Shown in pieces: positions 1-9,526 of a stretch of 64,000 bases of DNA; within the stretch, counting starts at the first letter, position 1; every line of letters starts with the position of its first letter. Made by a program: the position numbers and the translations under genes. This DNA comes from Hyphomicrobium sp. (GTDB taxonomy: Bacteria; Pseudomonadota; Alphaproteobacteria; Rhizobiales; Hyphomicrobiaceae), in the NCBI GenBank assembly GCA_016793445.1, contig JAEUME010000005.1, forward strand, positions 248,001 to 312,000, given 5' to 3'. Under the pieces are notes generated by a model, which was not told the origin of the DNA, did no database searches, and saw only the letters and a list, made by a program, of their open reading frames with translations.

Positions 1-1556
1 GGCGTTCGATTTTCGTCGGCGAAGACGCGATCGACGGCGTCGAGCACCGGCTGCACGGTGCGGAACGAAAGATTAAGTGGCACGTCATGCCAAAGCGCTT
101 CCGCTTGACGCGCCATTTCGGCGAATAGCTCGCCCATCTGCTTGAAGCGTTCAGGCTGCGCACCCTGGAAGGAGTAGATCGACTGTTTTTCGTCACCGAC
201 CGCGAATAGCGTGCGGATCACGTCCTCGCGCGCGCCGCTGCCGGAGAAGAATTCACGCGCCAGCGCCTCGATGATGGCCCACTGCTCGGGGCTGGTATCC
301 TGCGCTTCGTCGACCAGGATATGATCGAGGCCGCCGTCGAGCTTGAACAGCACCCAGTCGGCGGATTGAGAGGTGGAGAGCAGGCTGATCGTGCGCTCGA
401 TCAGATCGTCGAAATCGAGCGCGGCCGCCGCCCCCTTCGCTTCCTCGTAGAATTGCAGTGCGCGATCCGCCAGCCGGTACAACGCCAGCGTCGCCTCCAC
501 GACGGTGATCGCCTTCAACTCGCTGGTCAGCGCGAGCATCTGGGTTTGTGCGCGCTGCGCCAGAGTAAGCAGGTCCGGCCGGCTGTCCGCCAGCCCGTTG
601 GTCATGAGCCTGTCGCGCGCTGTTTCCGATGCAGTCAGGAGATAGTTGCAGACCGCCTTGGCGCGCTCTTTCGCGGTGCGCGCGGTGAGCGCATTGGCAA
701 GCGATTTGCTCGAGGTCACGTCCGACTTCGAGCCGCCTGCGAGATGATCGCGAAGCGTGCGCAAGGTGTCGTCATCGAGGAGCTGCGCGCGCTCTTCCTC
801 AATGGCCGAGCGGGTCATACCCTGGCGGACGCGAAAATGGCGGCGCAGCAGGCGTTCGGCGCCCGTGAACGGATCGGCGTGACGGCCTTCCTCGATGCGG
901 CTCGCCTGGCTCAACCATTTGCGCTCGGCGATCATGCGCGTCAGCAACTCATCGAAGCCGGCATCGGATGCATAGCCGACGGCCACGGTGAGCGCTTTGC
1001 CGAGAGGGCTCTCCGGCCTTGCCGTCGCCTGCGCGATCGTTGCGTCGATGGCCCGTGTGACGATCTCGCGCTTCTTGGCATCATCCAGGATGCGGAAGCC
1101 CGGCGGCACATTGGCTTCGAGCGGAAAGCGCTGCAATAGCCGCTCGGCGAAAGCGTGGATAGTCTGCACCTTCAAGCCGCCGGGCGTCTCGATGGCGACC
1201 GTGAACAGAGTGCGCGCACGGGCGAGATCGCTTGCACTTGGCTCAAGGCCCGTCAGCTTGGCGAGTGTCGCTGTGAGGTACTCCTCCTCCGCCGTTACCC
1301 ACTCCGCCAGCTTGTCGAAGACGCGCTTCGACATCTCGGCCGCTGCCGCCTTGGTGTAGGTGAGGCAGAGAATGCGCGCAGGTGGCGTGCCGGCAAGCAG
1401 AAGCCGCAGCACGCGGTTGGTCAGCACATGTGTCTTGCCGGTCCCTGCGTTCGCACTCACCCAGGCAGAGCCGGAGGGATCGGCGGCGTTACCCTGCGCG
1501 CGTTCCGTATGGCGGTGGGCGGCATTGATTTCCTCGCGGTCAAGAGGTTTGCTCAC
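1..1556 (-). CDS. addA: AddA, double-strand break repair helicase-nuclease subunit (partial, N-terminal 518 codons)
   Basis: This is the N-terminal part of the AddA subunit of the AddAB helicase-nuclease, which resects double-strand breaks for RecA-dependent repair. The gene runs off the left edge, so its nuclease domain is not seen. The UvrD-type Walker A is visible near residues 36-43 (ANAGTGKT), followed by motif Ia (LTYTKAAAAEM). A GTG start at 1556 is chosen because GGAGGAG lies 7-8 bases upstream, inside the end of addB, whose stop is 5 bases upstream of the GTG. This near-overlap indicates translational coupling and matched dosage of the two subunits. Identification is firm. Confidence 0.93.
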   Translation of the reverse strand, partial: MSKPLDREEINAAHRHTERAQGNAADPSGSAWVSANAGTGKTHVLTNRVLRLLLAGTPPARILCLTYTKAAAAEMSKRVFDKLAEWVTAEEEYLTATLAKLTGLEPSASDLARARTLFTVAIETPGGLKVQTIHAFAERLLQRFPLEANVPPGFRILDDAKKREIVTRAIDATIAQATARPESPLGKALTVAVGYASDAGFDELLTRMIAERKWLSQASRIEEGRHADPFTGAERLLRRHFRVRQGMTRSAIEEERAQLLDDDTLRTLRDHLAGGSKSDVTSSKSLANALTARTAKERAKAVCNYLLTASETARDRLMTNGLADSRPDLLTLAQRAQTQMLALTSELKAITVVEATLALYRLADRALQFYEEAKGAAAALDFDDLIERTISLLSTSQSADWVLFKLDGGLDHILVDEAQDTSPEQWAIIEALAREFFSGSGAREDVIRTLFAVGDEKQSIYSFQGAQPERFKQMGELFAEMARQAEALWHDVPLNLSFRTVQPVLDAVDRVFADENRT

Positions 1557-1561
1557 GGAGC

Positions 1562-4500
1562 TCACTCCTCCTCGTCCGTATGCGCCGACCACTCGGCGAC
1601 GCGCGCCAGCGTCGCGTAATCGTCGTAGTCGTAGCGGAAGCCTGCGCGGCGCAGCGCCTGATAGGGCGTTTCGGGATCGTCGTAGCGTGTGATGAGCTGT
1701 TCCAATCCCGCGCGCGCGGCCGCGGCGAGCGCCGCCACATCGCCGTTGGAGACGATTTTTTCCTCACCCGGCGGCTCTCCGCCTGAGGCCCGAATGTAGC
1801 GCAGCGCGGACACGGGCTTGCCGGCAAGGCCAGGAAAGCCCGTGTCCCCAAGCGCGATCGCCGCCTCCAGCGGCAACTGCGGTGCGCGTGTGGACTGTAC
1901 GGCTTTCGGCGCGGGCGCCTGACCCGTCTTGTAGTCGGTGATGATGAGACCGTCCGTGCTGTCATCGATACGGTCGGCCCGAGCAGTGAGCCGGAATGGA
2001 CCGCTTGGCGCATCAACGATGAGGCTGCCGGAAATCTCTGCGGCGACGGCCGTAACCTGCTGGCGCCGCGCAGGCTCGGTCTCGGCGAACCATGCGAGGA
2101 AGCGTGACAGCCGCGGCAGCCAGAAAGCCGCAACCCGCGGATGGCCGGTATAGTCTTCCAGAACGTCACGCGCGATTGCCTGCAATTCTTCAAAGAGATT
2201 TTCGGGAAGCCGGTCAGGGTGGCGTTTGGCGAACTCAGCGAGCACTTCATGGACGAGGCCGCCGCGCAGGCTCTGGTCGGGCGCTTCGCCGAGGGCGGCG
2301 AGCGGCTCCAGCTCCAGAATCTGGCGGGCGAAGATCGCATAGGGATTGCGGATCCATTCTTCGACGCGCGTCACGCTCATCTTGCGCGGACGCAGCTCAA
2401 GAGCCGGCCGGGGTTTGGGTGCGCTGATGCGCAGGCGTGGCGCATCGGGCAGGCCGTCGCGTGCGCGGGCCCAGTTCAGCCATGGCTTATCGGGCTTCAG
2501 CGCGTCCTTAAGCTCGGCTCCTGCAAGCAGTGCGTTCAGACGCATCAGCCAGCGCGACGGCACTGTCGGCACGCCGTTGATCTTTCCCGCCCGCGTCAGA
2601 TACACGCGCTCCGCGCCCACGAGAGAAACGAAATCATGGGCGGCGCGGCCGATGTCCTCTTCCGGTGAGGGGAGTTTCAATTGCGCGCGCATGGGCCGGT
2701 TGAGCCACGCGCCGGGATCAGCCGATTCCGGCCACGTTCCTTCGTTGAGCGAGCCGAGCACAACAATGTCTGGCTGCTGCAGCCGCGCCTCGAAGGGACC
2801 CCAAATCGAAACGCGGGGATGAACCGGCGTGCGCTCGCGGACATTCTCGCGCGCCAGCAATGCGCGATAGAGATCGGCATAATCGGCGGCATGGATTGCG
2901 GGCGAGGGCATGGAGTCATCGATGAGCCCGACGAAGAATGTGTTGGCCGCCTCTCCGGCCTCGTTTTGCCACAGGGGATTGACGGGCGAGGCAACGAGCT
3001 GGCCCGGCTCCGGCGCGAGCTGTGCCAGATTCTCGGCCGCGGCGACGTGGGCGGCCGCATAGTCCTTGAGCGGGCGCTGCGCCGTACTGTCCGCGTAAAG
3101 GGCGCTCAAGGGTGCGAAGGCCTCGGTAAGGCGCGCAACGAGGTCGCGCGCACCTGCGCGATCCTCATCCCACAGCCTGCGCACGGCGCGATGCTGGATC
3201 GCATCTTCCAACGCGAGCTTGTCGGCATGGTCGAGCGCAGCCTTGATGCCGACGAGACCGCGGCCGAGATAAGGCGCGCGGAAGGCCATAAGCTCCAGCG
3301 CGCGTCCGAAACGACGGATGTCGAAGGGTTCCAGGCCGACGCGGCAGAGCGGATGCTTCAAGAGCGCCATCACTTGCGCAGGGGCGAAGTCGCTGACGGC
3401 TGCGTCTATGACGAGGTTGAGGAACGTGCCGGGTACGGTCTTCGCGAACGGACGGCCCGCGCTGTCGTCCACGCGAATGCCCCAGCTTTGCAGGCGGATG
3501 GCAACGCGGCGTGCAAGCAGCCGGTCAGGTGAGACGAGGGCAGCGGTGCGTCCTGGCATTTCGACCGCTTCGCGCAAGATGAGTGCGACGGCCTCCGCCT
3601 CATCAGGTGCGCTCGGCGCTTCGATGAGCGACATGCCGGTGAGCGCGCTCCTGATTTCGTCCCGGTCGGCTGTCTTAGTGAAGTGATGCCAGCGTTCAGT
3701 GGTGGCGGATGGGCGCATGGCTTCGCTCACGAGGCGCGCGCGCCCTGACCGGATCTTGGACGCGCGCTGGCCCGGTAGAACTTTAACGTCGGATCGCGTG
3801 ACGCCGAGCTGCTCGAGCAGCTTGTGCAATCCAAATTGCGGATGCTCGGGTGAACAAGCCACGGCCCGCCAGCCCGCTTCGTCGAGATCAAGATCGAGGG
3901 CTGGCAGCACGATGGCGCCATGAGGTGCGCTCGCCACCGCACGCATCAGCGTGACGGTGGCCGGGATCGATCCGGTCACGCCGGCCACGACGACCGGCCC
4001 GCCGGAGGCCGTGGCGGCGATTCGCGCGGCCTCTGCCGTAATAAGCGCGTTGCGCCGCCCGACGGCGGAGACAAAGCCGCGCTCTTTCAGATAATCCGGC
4101 CAAGCGTGCGTGACGATGCGCAGGAAGTCGACCGTCTTCTGCCAGTGCACGGCGTACGTTTCTGGCACCAGCTCCTTCAGATCGGTGAAGGCGACGCCCT
4201 CCGTCTCCAGCATGTCCATGAGGCGCGCGAGTTCGGCCGCCAGCGCCGCGGCTTGTGCTGGCGTGTTGGAGCCGGCGCTGCGCTCATCGGGATCGGCCTG
4301 CGCCAACACGTTGCGCCAGCGCAGGACGAGTTCCATAAGCGTAAGCGTGCGTTCCAATGGCGAGACAGCGGGCGGAAGATCGAGCAAGTCTGCGCCGAGC
4401 GTCGTGAGCCCGGCGAGTCCGGACAACAATGTGAGATCCTCCTCGCCCTCCGAGATCGGACGAATGCGCGGCATCAGCAAGGCGCGCGCGCCCGAGACGG

Positions 4501-4681
4501 AAAGGAACGCGTCCTGCAAGGCGCGTGCGGCGCGGCGCGTGGGCAGCAAGAGCGTGGTGTCAGGCAGCTCCAGCGCGTTGGGAGCCTTGCCACCCGGAAC
4601 CGGAAGGTCGCCCTCGATGAGCGCTTGGGCGAGTCGTTGAAGGAACGGCTCGCCTGCAGGTACGGTGAAAATCGAGGTCAT
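1562..4681 (-). CDS. addB: AddB, double-strand break repair subunit
   Basis: A 1039-residue protein matching the alphaproteobacterial AddB family, partner of AddA in break resection. The N-terminal half carries a degenerate helicase fold (LLLPTRRAARALQ near residue 44). The C-terminal third carries a RecB-like nuclease with the motif TARADRIDD followed by IITDYKTGQAP near residues 890-915. The four-cysteine iron-sulfur set of Firmicutes AddB is not visible around the nuclease, as expected for alphaproteobacteria. Its ATG overlaps the stop of the upstream nucleotidyltransferase by 4 bases (ATGA), and addA follows after 5 bases, so the set reads as one operon. Confidence 0.95.
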   Translation of the reverse strand: MTSIFTVPAGEPFLQRLAQALIEGDLPVPGGKAPNALELPDTTLLLPTRRAARALQDAFLSVSGARALLMPRIRPISEGEEDLTLLSGLAGLTTLGADLLDLPPAVSPLERTLTLMELVLRWRNVLAQADPDERSAGSNTPAQAAALAAELARLMDMLETEGVAFTDLKELVPETYAVHWQKTVDFLRIVTHAWPDYLKERGFVSAVGRRNALITAEAARIAATASGGPVVVAGVTGSIPATVTLMRAVASAPHGAIVLPALDLDLDEAGWRAVACSPEHPQFGLHKLLEQLGVTRSDVKVLPGQRASKIRSGRARLVSEAMRPSATTERWHHFTKTADRDEIRSALTGMSLIEAPSAPDEAEAVALILREAVEMPGRTAALVSPDRLLARRVAIRLQSWGIRVDDSAGRPFAKTVPGTFLNLVIDAAVSDFAPAQVMALLKHPLCRVGLEPFDIRRFGRALELMAFRAPYLGRGLVGIKAALDHADKLALEDAIQHRAVRRLWDEDRAGARDLVARLTEAFAPLSALYADSTAQRPLKDYAAAHVAAAENLAQLAPEPGQLVASPVNPLWQNEAGEAANTFFVGLIDDSMPSPAIHAADYADLYRALLARENVRERTPVHPRVSIWGPFEARLQQPDIVVLGSLNEGTWPESADPGAWLNRPMRAQLKLPSPEEDIGRAAHDFVSLVGAERVYLTRAGKINGVPTVPSRWLMRLNALLAGAELKDALKPDKPWLNWARARDGLPDAPRLRISAPKPRPALELRPRKMSVTRVEEWIRNPYAIFARQILELEPLAALGEAPDQSLRGGLVHEVLAEFAKRHPDRLPENLFEELQAIARDVLEDYTGHPRVAAFWLPRLSRFLAWFAETEPARRQQVTAVAAEISGSLIVDAPSGPFRLTARADRIDDSTDGLIITDYKTGQAPAPKAVQSTRAPQLPLEAAIALGDTGFPGLAGKPVSALRYIRASGGEPPGEEKIVSNGDVAALAAAARAGLEQLITRYDDPETPYQALRRAGFRYDYDDYATLARVAEWSAHTDEEE

Positions 4682-5436
4682 GGGCTCGCTCCCGGACGGC
4701 CCCTAGCGGCAGGAGCGTCTTCGCGAAGGCGCGCCTCGGCCTCCTTCAAAGCTTGAGGATCGCCGACGTGCATCCACGTGCCTTCCAGGCGAATGCCGAA
4801 CACCCGTCCGCGTGCGATTGCGGCATCCCAGGACTCGTTGAGCGAGAACTTGCCGGAAGGCGCGCCGTCGAGCAGACGTGGATGGGCGATCGAAACGCCA
4901 GCGAAGACGAACGGCGCGCTTAGCGCGCCGGTGCGCCGCGTGAGCCGGCCTTCCGCGTCCATGAAAAAATCGCCGCAGCCGTCATAACCGAGGCTCGTCG
5001 CGGTTGGCGCCAGGAGCATCAATGCGTCCATGCGCGCCTCATCCCACGCGTTCAGGAGCTTGTCGAGGTTGCTGACGGGGCCTTCGATCCAGACACTGTC
5101 GGAGTTGTGGATGACGAAGGAGTGAGGACCGATCAAGGGCAGGGCGCGCACCGCGCCGCCGCCAGTCTCCAGCAGCACGCCGCGCTCGTTCGATATGGCG
5201 ATCTTGGGCACCTTACGCGACGCGAGATGAGCTTCGAGCAGATCGGCGTGATGATGCACATTGACGATCGCACGTGTGATACCCGCAGCGGCCAGCCTGT
5301 CGAGGGCATGGTCGATAAGGGGTTTGCCTGCGAGCCTGACCAGCGGCTTGGGCAGGGTGTCGGTGAGCGGGCGCATGCGTGTTCCCAGGCCTGCAGCCAG
5401 AACGAACGCTGTCGTTGGCCGCTCAGTCTTTGTCAT
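4678..5436 (-). CDS. murU: MurU-like N-acetylmuramate-1-phosphate uridylyltransferase
   Basis: A 252-residue nucleotidyltransferase with the sugar-phosphate nucleotidyltransferase signature near the N-terminus (LAAGLGTRMRPLTDTLPKPL). In the cell-wall recycling route, MurU converts MurNAc-1-phosphate and UTP to UDP-MurNAc, bypassing de novo synthesis and its fosfomycin-sensitive step. The ATG at 5436 is chosen over a much longer upstream reading because the conserved fold begins within 10 residues of it. The upstream neighbour carries the matching kinase domain (AmgK), 22 bases away, which supports MurU over a generic NDP-sugar enzyme. The stop overlaps the addB start. Confidence 0.85.
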   Translation of the reverse strand: MTKTERPTTAFVLAAGLGTRMRPLTDTLPKPLVRLAGKPLIDHALDRLAAAGITRAIVNVHHHADLLEAHLASRKVPKIAISNERGVLLETGGGAVRALPLIGPHSFVIHNSDSVWIEGPVSNLDKLLNAWDEARMDALMLLAPTATSLGYDGCGDFFMDAEGRLTRRTGALSAPFVFAGVSIAHPRLLDGAPSGKFSLNESWDAAIARGRVFGIRLEGTWMHVGDPQALKEAEARLREDAPAARGRPGASP

Positions 5437-5458
5437 AAAGATCGCTCCCGCGGTCTGG

Positions 5459-7003
5459 TCAGATATCGAGCGGGCGGGTGCGTCCCTCCGCCGGGAAATG
5501 CGACTCATACCACGCCGCCAGCGGCGCCAATCCGGCGTGGGCCAGATCCCGCGCCAGATATCCCCAGATCCTGGGGATATGGGCCAGATACTGGTGCTTG
5601 CCATCGCGCTTGGCGAGGCGCGTGAAGATGCCGAGGATCTTGGTATTGCGTTGTGCGCCAAGAGCGGCGTAGGCGTAACGGAAGGCCGCCTCATTGAAGG
5701 CGGGATCTTGAGCGGCCACGCGCGCGATGTAATGCGCAAGAAGCTCCGACTCGATCGTGGATGCAACATCGACGCGCGCGTCCTGCAGCAGCGACACGAG
5801 ATCGTAGGCGTGCGGGCCCAGGAGGGCATCCTGAAAATCGATGATGCCGACATCGTGCGGCGGCGCGCGGTCATCGAGCGCGATCAGATTGGGAGAATGA
5901 TAGTCACGCAGTAGCCATCCCCTCGGCATAGCGTCGAGCTGTGTGAACACGGCCTCCCAAAGATTGTTGAACGATGCACGGATGCCGCCGGAAACTTCAG
6001 CGCCGTGAACGGCCGGCCAGTACCAGTCGAGCAGCAATTCGGCCTCGATACGCAGCGTGCCGTGGGTCACGGGCGGCAGCGTATAGCTGGAACCGTCCGG
6101 CAGCGGCATCGTCTGTGGCGGTGGGTAGGCGCGAAGGGCAACGAGTGTATCCGTGGCCCGTTTCCATAGCGCCCGCTGATCGGCTCCATGGGCGATTTCG
6201 CGGCCAAACACGCCATCCCCCAGATCCTCGATCAGAAGGAAGCCTTTCTCGAGATCGTGGGCGAGAATGCGTGGCGCGGAGAAACCTTTTACCTGCAAAG
6301 CCTCCGCGATGGCGACGAAGGGACGAACATCCTCCGCCAGAAACGCGATGCGGCTGTAGGGCAATCCATCGCGCACCGGCGGACCGTCGGGCTGCTTTGG
6401 AGAATCCATCAGGATGGCTTTGCCGCCGTGAGCCTTGGCGGTGCGGGCGTAACGGCGCGGTGATGCATCGCCCTGGAGATAACTTAGACGGCTATCAGGC
6501 GCTCCCCATCCTTCATGGTCGAGAAACGTGCGGATTTCGACAAGCCGTTGCAGACGCGGGGCAAGCGCCGGCGTTGCCGACAGCGCCACATCGCGCGTAT
6601 CGGCATTTTCGGTTTCCGACAGGCGCAGCGTGAAGCGCTCGCGCGGCAACAGATCGCCGGCGCGTTCCGGCCATTCGATAATCGCGATGCCGCGGCTCAA
6701 CGCGTGATCAAGCCCCAGCTCGTTGAGCTCGTCAGGCGTGCCGAGGCGGTAAAGATCGAAGTGTGCGATCTCGAAGCGCGGGGCCTCGTAGCTTTGCACA
6801 AGCGTGAACGTCGGGCTTGGAATCTCCATGCCCGGTGTCTGTGACAACGCCTCGATCAACGCGCGCGCGAACGTGGTCTTGCCCGCGCCAAGGTCTCCTT
6901 CCAGCGCCAGTAGATCGCCGGGCTTGAGGGCGAATGCGACATCCTGGGCGAGTCGCCGCAATGCGCCTTCGGTGAGGTTGGGAAAAGTCTCGACTGTCAT
7001 CAT
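5459..7003 (-). CDS. TsaE-AmgK fusion: t6A ATPase plus MurNAc/GlcNAc anomeric kinase
   Basis: A 514-residue two-domain protein. Residues about 1-155 match TsaE, the ATPase that works with TsaB/TsaD to make N6-threonylcarbamoyladenosine in tRNA: Walker A GDLGAGKT at 36-43, SPTFTLVQSY, then IIEWPERAGDLLP. Residues about 170-510 match the APH-fold kinase AmgK: LLRDYHSPNLI carries the catalytic Asp and metal-binding Asn, and IIDFQDA the metal Asp. AmgK phosphorylates MurNAc at the anomeric carbon to feed MurU, encoded just downstream. Fusions of these two domains are known in alphaproteobacteria. Tandem ATGs at 7003 and 7000 are both possible starts. Confidence 0.9.
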   Translation of the reverse strand: MMTVETFPNLTEGALRRLAQDVAFALKPGDLLALEGDLGAGKTTFARALIEALSQTPGMEIPSPTFTLVQSYEAPRFEIAHFDLYRLGTPDELNELGLDHALSRGIAIIEWPERAGDLLPRERFTLRLSETENADTRDVALSATPALAPRLQRLVEIRTFLDHEGWGAPDSRLSYLQGDASPRRYARTAKAHGGKAILMDSPKQPDGPPVRDGLPYSRIAFLAEDVRPFVAIAEALQVKGFSAPRILAHDLEKGFLLIEDLGDGVFGREIAHGADQRALWKRATDTLVALRAYPPPQTMPLPDGSSYTLPPVTHGTLRIEAELLLDWYWPAVHGAEVSGGIRASFNNLWEAVFTQLDAMPRGWLLRDYHSPNLIALDDRAPPHDVGIIDFQDALLGPHAYDLVSLLQDARVDVASTIESELLAHYIARVAAQDPAFNEAAFRYAYAALGAQRNTKILGIFTRLAKRDGKHQYLAHIPRIWGYLARDLAHAGLAPLAAWYESHFPAEGRTRPLDI

Positions 7004-7015
7004 GCGGCGGAAAGA

Positions 7016-9526
7016 TTACGCCGTGCGCTTGGCTCTCGCCAGTGCCGGGTAGCCGCTGTCCTCAACGGGAAGCAGGCGTTCGGGAATGCGGACTGTGACC
7101 CGCGTGCCGCGGTTTTCCTCAGATTCGATATCGATGGTGCCGCCGTGCAGCTCCACGAGGCTCTTGACAATCGAAAGTCCCAGACCTGCCCCTCTGTGCT
7201 TGCCGCCCCGGCTGCCGCTGACGAAGCGCTGGAAGACGCGGCCCAGCTCGGCCTTGGGAATGCCAACGCCATGGTCCTCGACACAAAACGCAATGGCGCC
7301 GCGGTCGCGCCAGCAGGTGATGTCAATGGTGGCGCCGGACTTTGAGAAGCCAACGGCATTCGACAGAAGATTGTAGAGGACCTGGCGCATGCGGGCTTCG
7401 TCCGCCATGAACTCTGTCACATTGTCGGCAACGGCGATGTCGATGGTGAGCTTGGCGCGCACCGCCCGCTCGCGGATGCCGAGGATCGCGCTATCGATGA
7501 TGCCGCGAACGCCGACAGGCTGCAATTTCAGTTCGAGGCTGCCCGCGTCAATGGTGGCAAGGTCGAGAATATCGTCGATGATGGCGAGCAGAGTCTTCGA
7601 CGAAGACATGATGTCGCCAACGTATTCGCGCTGCTTGTCGTTGAGATCGCCGATGAAAGGCGAGGCGAGCATCTCCGAGAAGCCGATGATGGTCGTGAGC
7701 GGCGTGCGCAACTCATAGGAGATGTGTCCGATGAACTGTGTCTTCAGACGGTCGCCGGCGACGAGAGCTTCGTTGCGCTCAACAAGCGCCCGCTCGGCGC
7801 GCTTGGCGTCCGTCACATCCGCGAAGGTGAGCAGCGTCGCGCCATCCGGTAGCGGGCTCAGCGCATAATCGATGAAGCTGTTGTCGGCGCGCTGCATCTG
7901 GCCCTCGAAAAGTGTGCGCTCGTCGAGGAATGCGGTGACGGCTTGCCCGATGCGCTGCCAGATCTGTACGTCGTGATGAAGACGCGACGCGAGGCGGATG
8001 ATCTCCTCGACGTGGGGCAACTCGCTAAGAGTACGCGCAGGAATGCCCCAGATGCTCGCGAACGCCGGGTTGAAGATCTTGAGCCGTCCGTCGGTGCCGA
8101 ACACGGCAACCCCTTCCTTGAGGCTGTCGAGCGTTTCGCTCTGCACGTCGATGAGGGTTTTGTAGCGGCTTTCGAGTGCGAGGGTCTTGGTCTCGTCGGA
8201 GAACAAATACGTCACGCCGCCATCCTGACGGCGTTCGGCGATGACATGCAAGATGCGCCCGTCGGTCAGATGCCACCGCGTCTCGAATGCCTTGCCTGAC
8301 TGATAGCAGTCGAGGATCTCCTTCTTCCAGGCGCGATAATCAACAACGGGCGGCAGCTTGCCCTGCTCGCGCAGCCGGTCGAGTATCACCCCGTCGGTGG
8401 GGCGCTCCTTGAGCCAGCCGGGATCGATCTGCCAGAGCCGGCAATAGGCTTCGTTGAAGAAGACAAGCCTCTGATCGCGATTGAAGATGACGACACCTGT
8501 CGAGACCTGATCGAGCGTGCGGTCGTAGGCTGCGATCTGGCGTTCCAATTCTCCCTGAACCGTCTCGATGGCGGTTGCGTCTATTGCGGCACCCGCTGAA
8601 ATGCCCTCGACGGGCAGAACGACGATGTCGTGGGGTTTGCGCTCGCCGCCCGCCACGATGTGCACGCGGTCGCGGTAATAGCGGCCCTGGGAGAGGGCCT
8701 TGACCACAGCGCGCCGGTCGCGGCTGTCGAGCAGTTCCATCTGGCGGTCAAGGACTTCGGCTTCGCTGCTGGCTTCGACGGCGGCGACGTATGCGGCGTT
8801 GACCCAGTTTATTCGCCCGTCGGCCCCGCGCAGCCATGCGGGCATGGGCAGCGTGTTGAGCAGGGCATGACTTGAGCGGATGTCGCGCGCCAACATCTGG
8901 TGGGATTCCAGAACGTGAGACAGCTCGAGTTTGTATCCAGAGATATCTTTGAATCGCAGTACAGCCCGCCCACCCGCGGCGCGGCCTTCCGCCTCGACCT
9001 GGCCACCGGCGTTGGTGCGCAAGATGACGTTGAAGGCGCGGCCTTGGGCAAAAAGCTGGTCGAGTGCGCTTTTCAACGACTGTGATGCGACCGGTTCCAG
9101 CCATTGCCCGAAGCGCAGAATTTCGCCCTGATGCTCAGGGAGGCCAGGAATGCCGCTCAGCGTGTGGGCAACGATGCGCACCGCCTGGCCCTGTTCCCAG
9201 AAAATCAGAACCTGCGGTTCGGCACGGATGATGGCGTCGGCGGAGGCCAGATTGCGCCGCAGCTGCTGGACCTCTGCCTTGGCATCGCGCGCTTCGCGGC
9301 GGGCCGAGCTCGTCATATGCCAGACGATGAGCCCCGCGATGAAGCCCGCGCCTGCAACCAGCGCAATGAGCGTGATGTGGCGCAGGTCGAGCGCGCCGGA
9401 CTGGCTCTTGTCGCCCGCAATCACCGCGCCTAGCAGCATGGTGACACAGGCGGTCGCCGCAATCGCCAGCATGGCGAGTTGCCGCCGTGTCGTCGCTGTT
9501 TGTGCTTTGTTCGCGATCGCGCGCAT
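7016..9526 (-). CDS. divL: DivL-like PAS-domain kinase with Tyr in place of the phospho-His
   Basis: An 836-residue membrane sensor-kinase-like protein. Two hydrophobic segments lie near residues 18-37 and 50-70, followed by several PAS-like regions (for example IFNRDQRLVFFNEAY and VFGTDGRLKIFNPAF). A DHp domain follows, whose H-box reads HISYELRTPLTTIIGF, so residue 604 is Tyr instead of His. The ATPase domain looks intact (NLLSNAVGFS, DHGVGIP, GAGLGLSIVKSL). In Caulobacter, DivL has the same substitution and signals to CckA-CtrA as an allosteric sensor. The adjacent tsaE gene agrees with the known divL neighbourhood. The start at 9526 (MRAIANK) is preferred over an upstream reading with no family resemblance. 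Confidence 0.85.
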   Translation of the reverse strand: MRAIANKAQTATTRRQLAMLAIAATACVTMLLGAVIAGDKSQSGALDLRHITLIALVAGAGFIAGLIVWHMTSSARREARDAKAEVQQLRRNLASADAIIRAEPQVLIFWEQGQAVRIVAHTLSGIPGLPEHQGEILRFGQWLEPVASQSLKSALDQLFAQGRAFNVILRTNAGGQVEAEGRAAGGRAVLRFKDISGYKLELSHVLESHQMLARDIRSSHALLNTLPMPAWLRGADGRINWVNAAYVAAVEASSEAEVLDRQMELLDSRDRRAVVKALSQGRYYRDRVHIVAGGERKPHDIVVLPVEGISAGAAIDATAIETVQGELERQIAAYDRTLDQVSTGVVIFNRDQRLVFFNEAYCRLWQIDPGWLKERPTDGVILDRLREQGKLPPVVDYRAWKKEILDCYQSGKAFETRWHLTDGRILHVIAERRQDGGVTYLFSDETKTLALESRYKTLIDVQSETLDSLKEGVAVFGTDGRLKIFNPAFASIWGIPARTLSELPHVEEIIRLASRLHHDVQIWQRIGQAVTAFLDERTLFEGQMQRADNSFIDYALSPLPDGATLLTFADVTDAKRAERALVERNEALVAGDRLKTQFIGHISYELRTPLTTIIGFSEMLASPFIGDLNDKQREYVGDIMSSSKTLLAIIDDILDLATIDAGSLELKLQPVGVRGIIDSAILGIRERAVRAKLTIDIAVADNVTEFMADEARMRQVLYNLLSNAVGFSKSGATIDITCWRDRGAIAFCVEDHGVGIPKAELGRVFQRFVSGSRGGKHRGAGLGLSIVKSLVELHGGTIDIESEENRGTRVTVRIPERLLPVEDSGYPALARAKRTA

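Noticed and set aside
321..1139. 272-codon plus-strand ORF opposite addA
   Set aside because: Overlaps the conserved addA reading; Arg-rich shadow.
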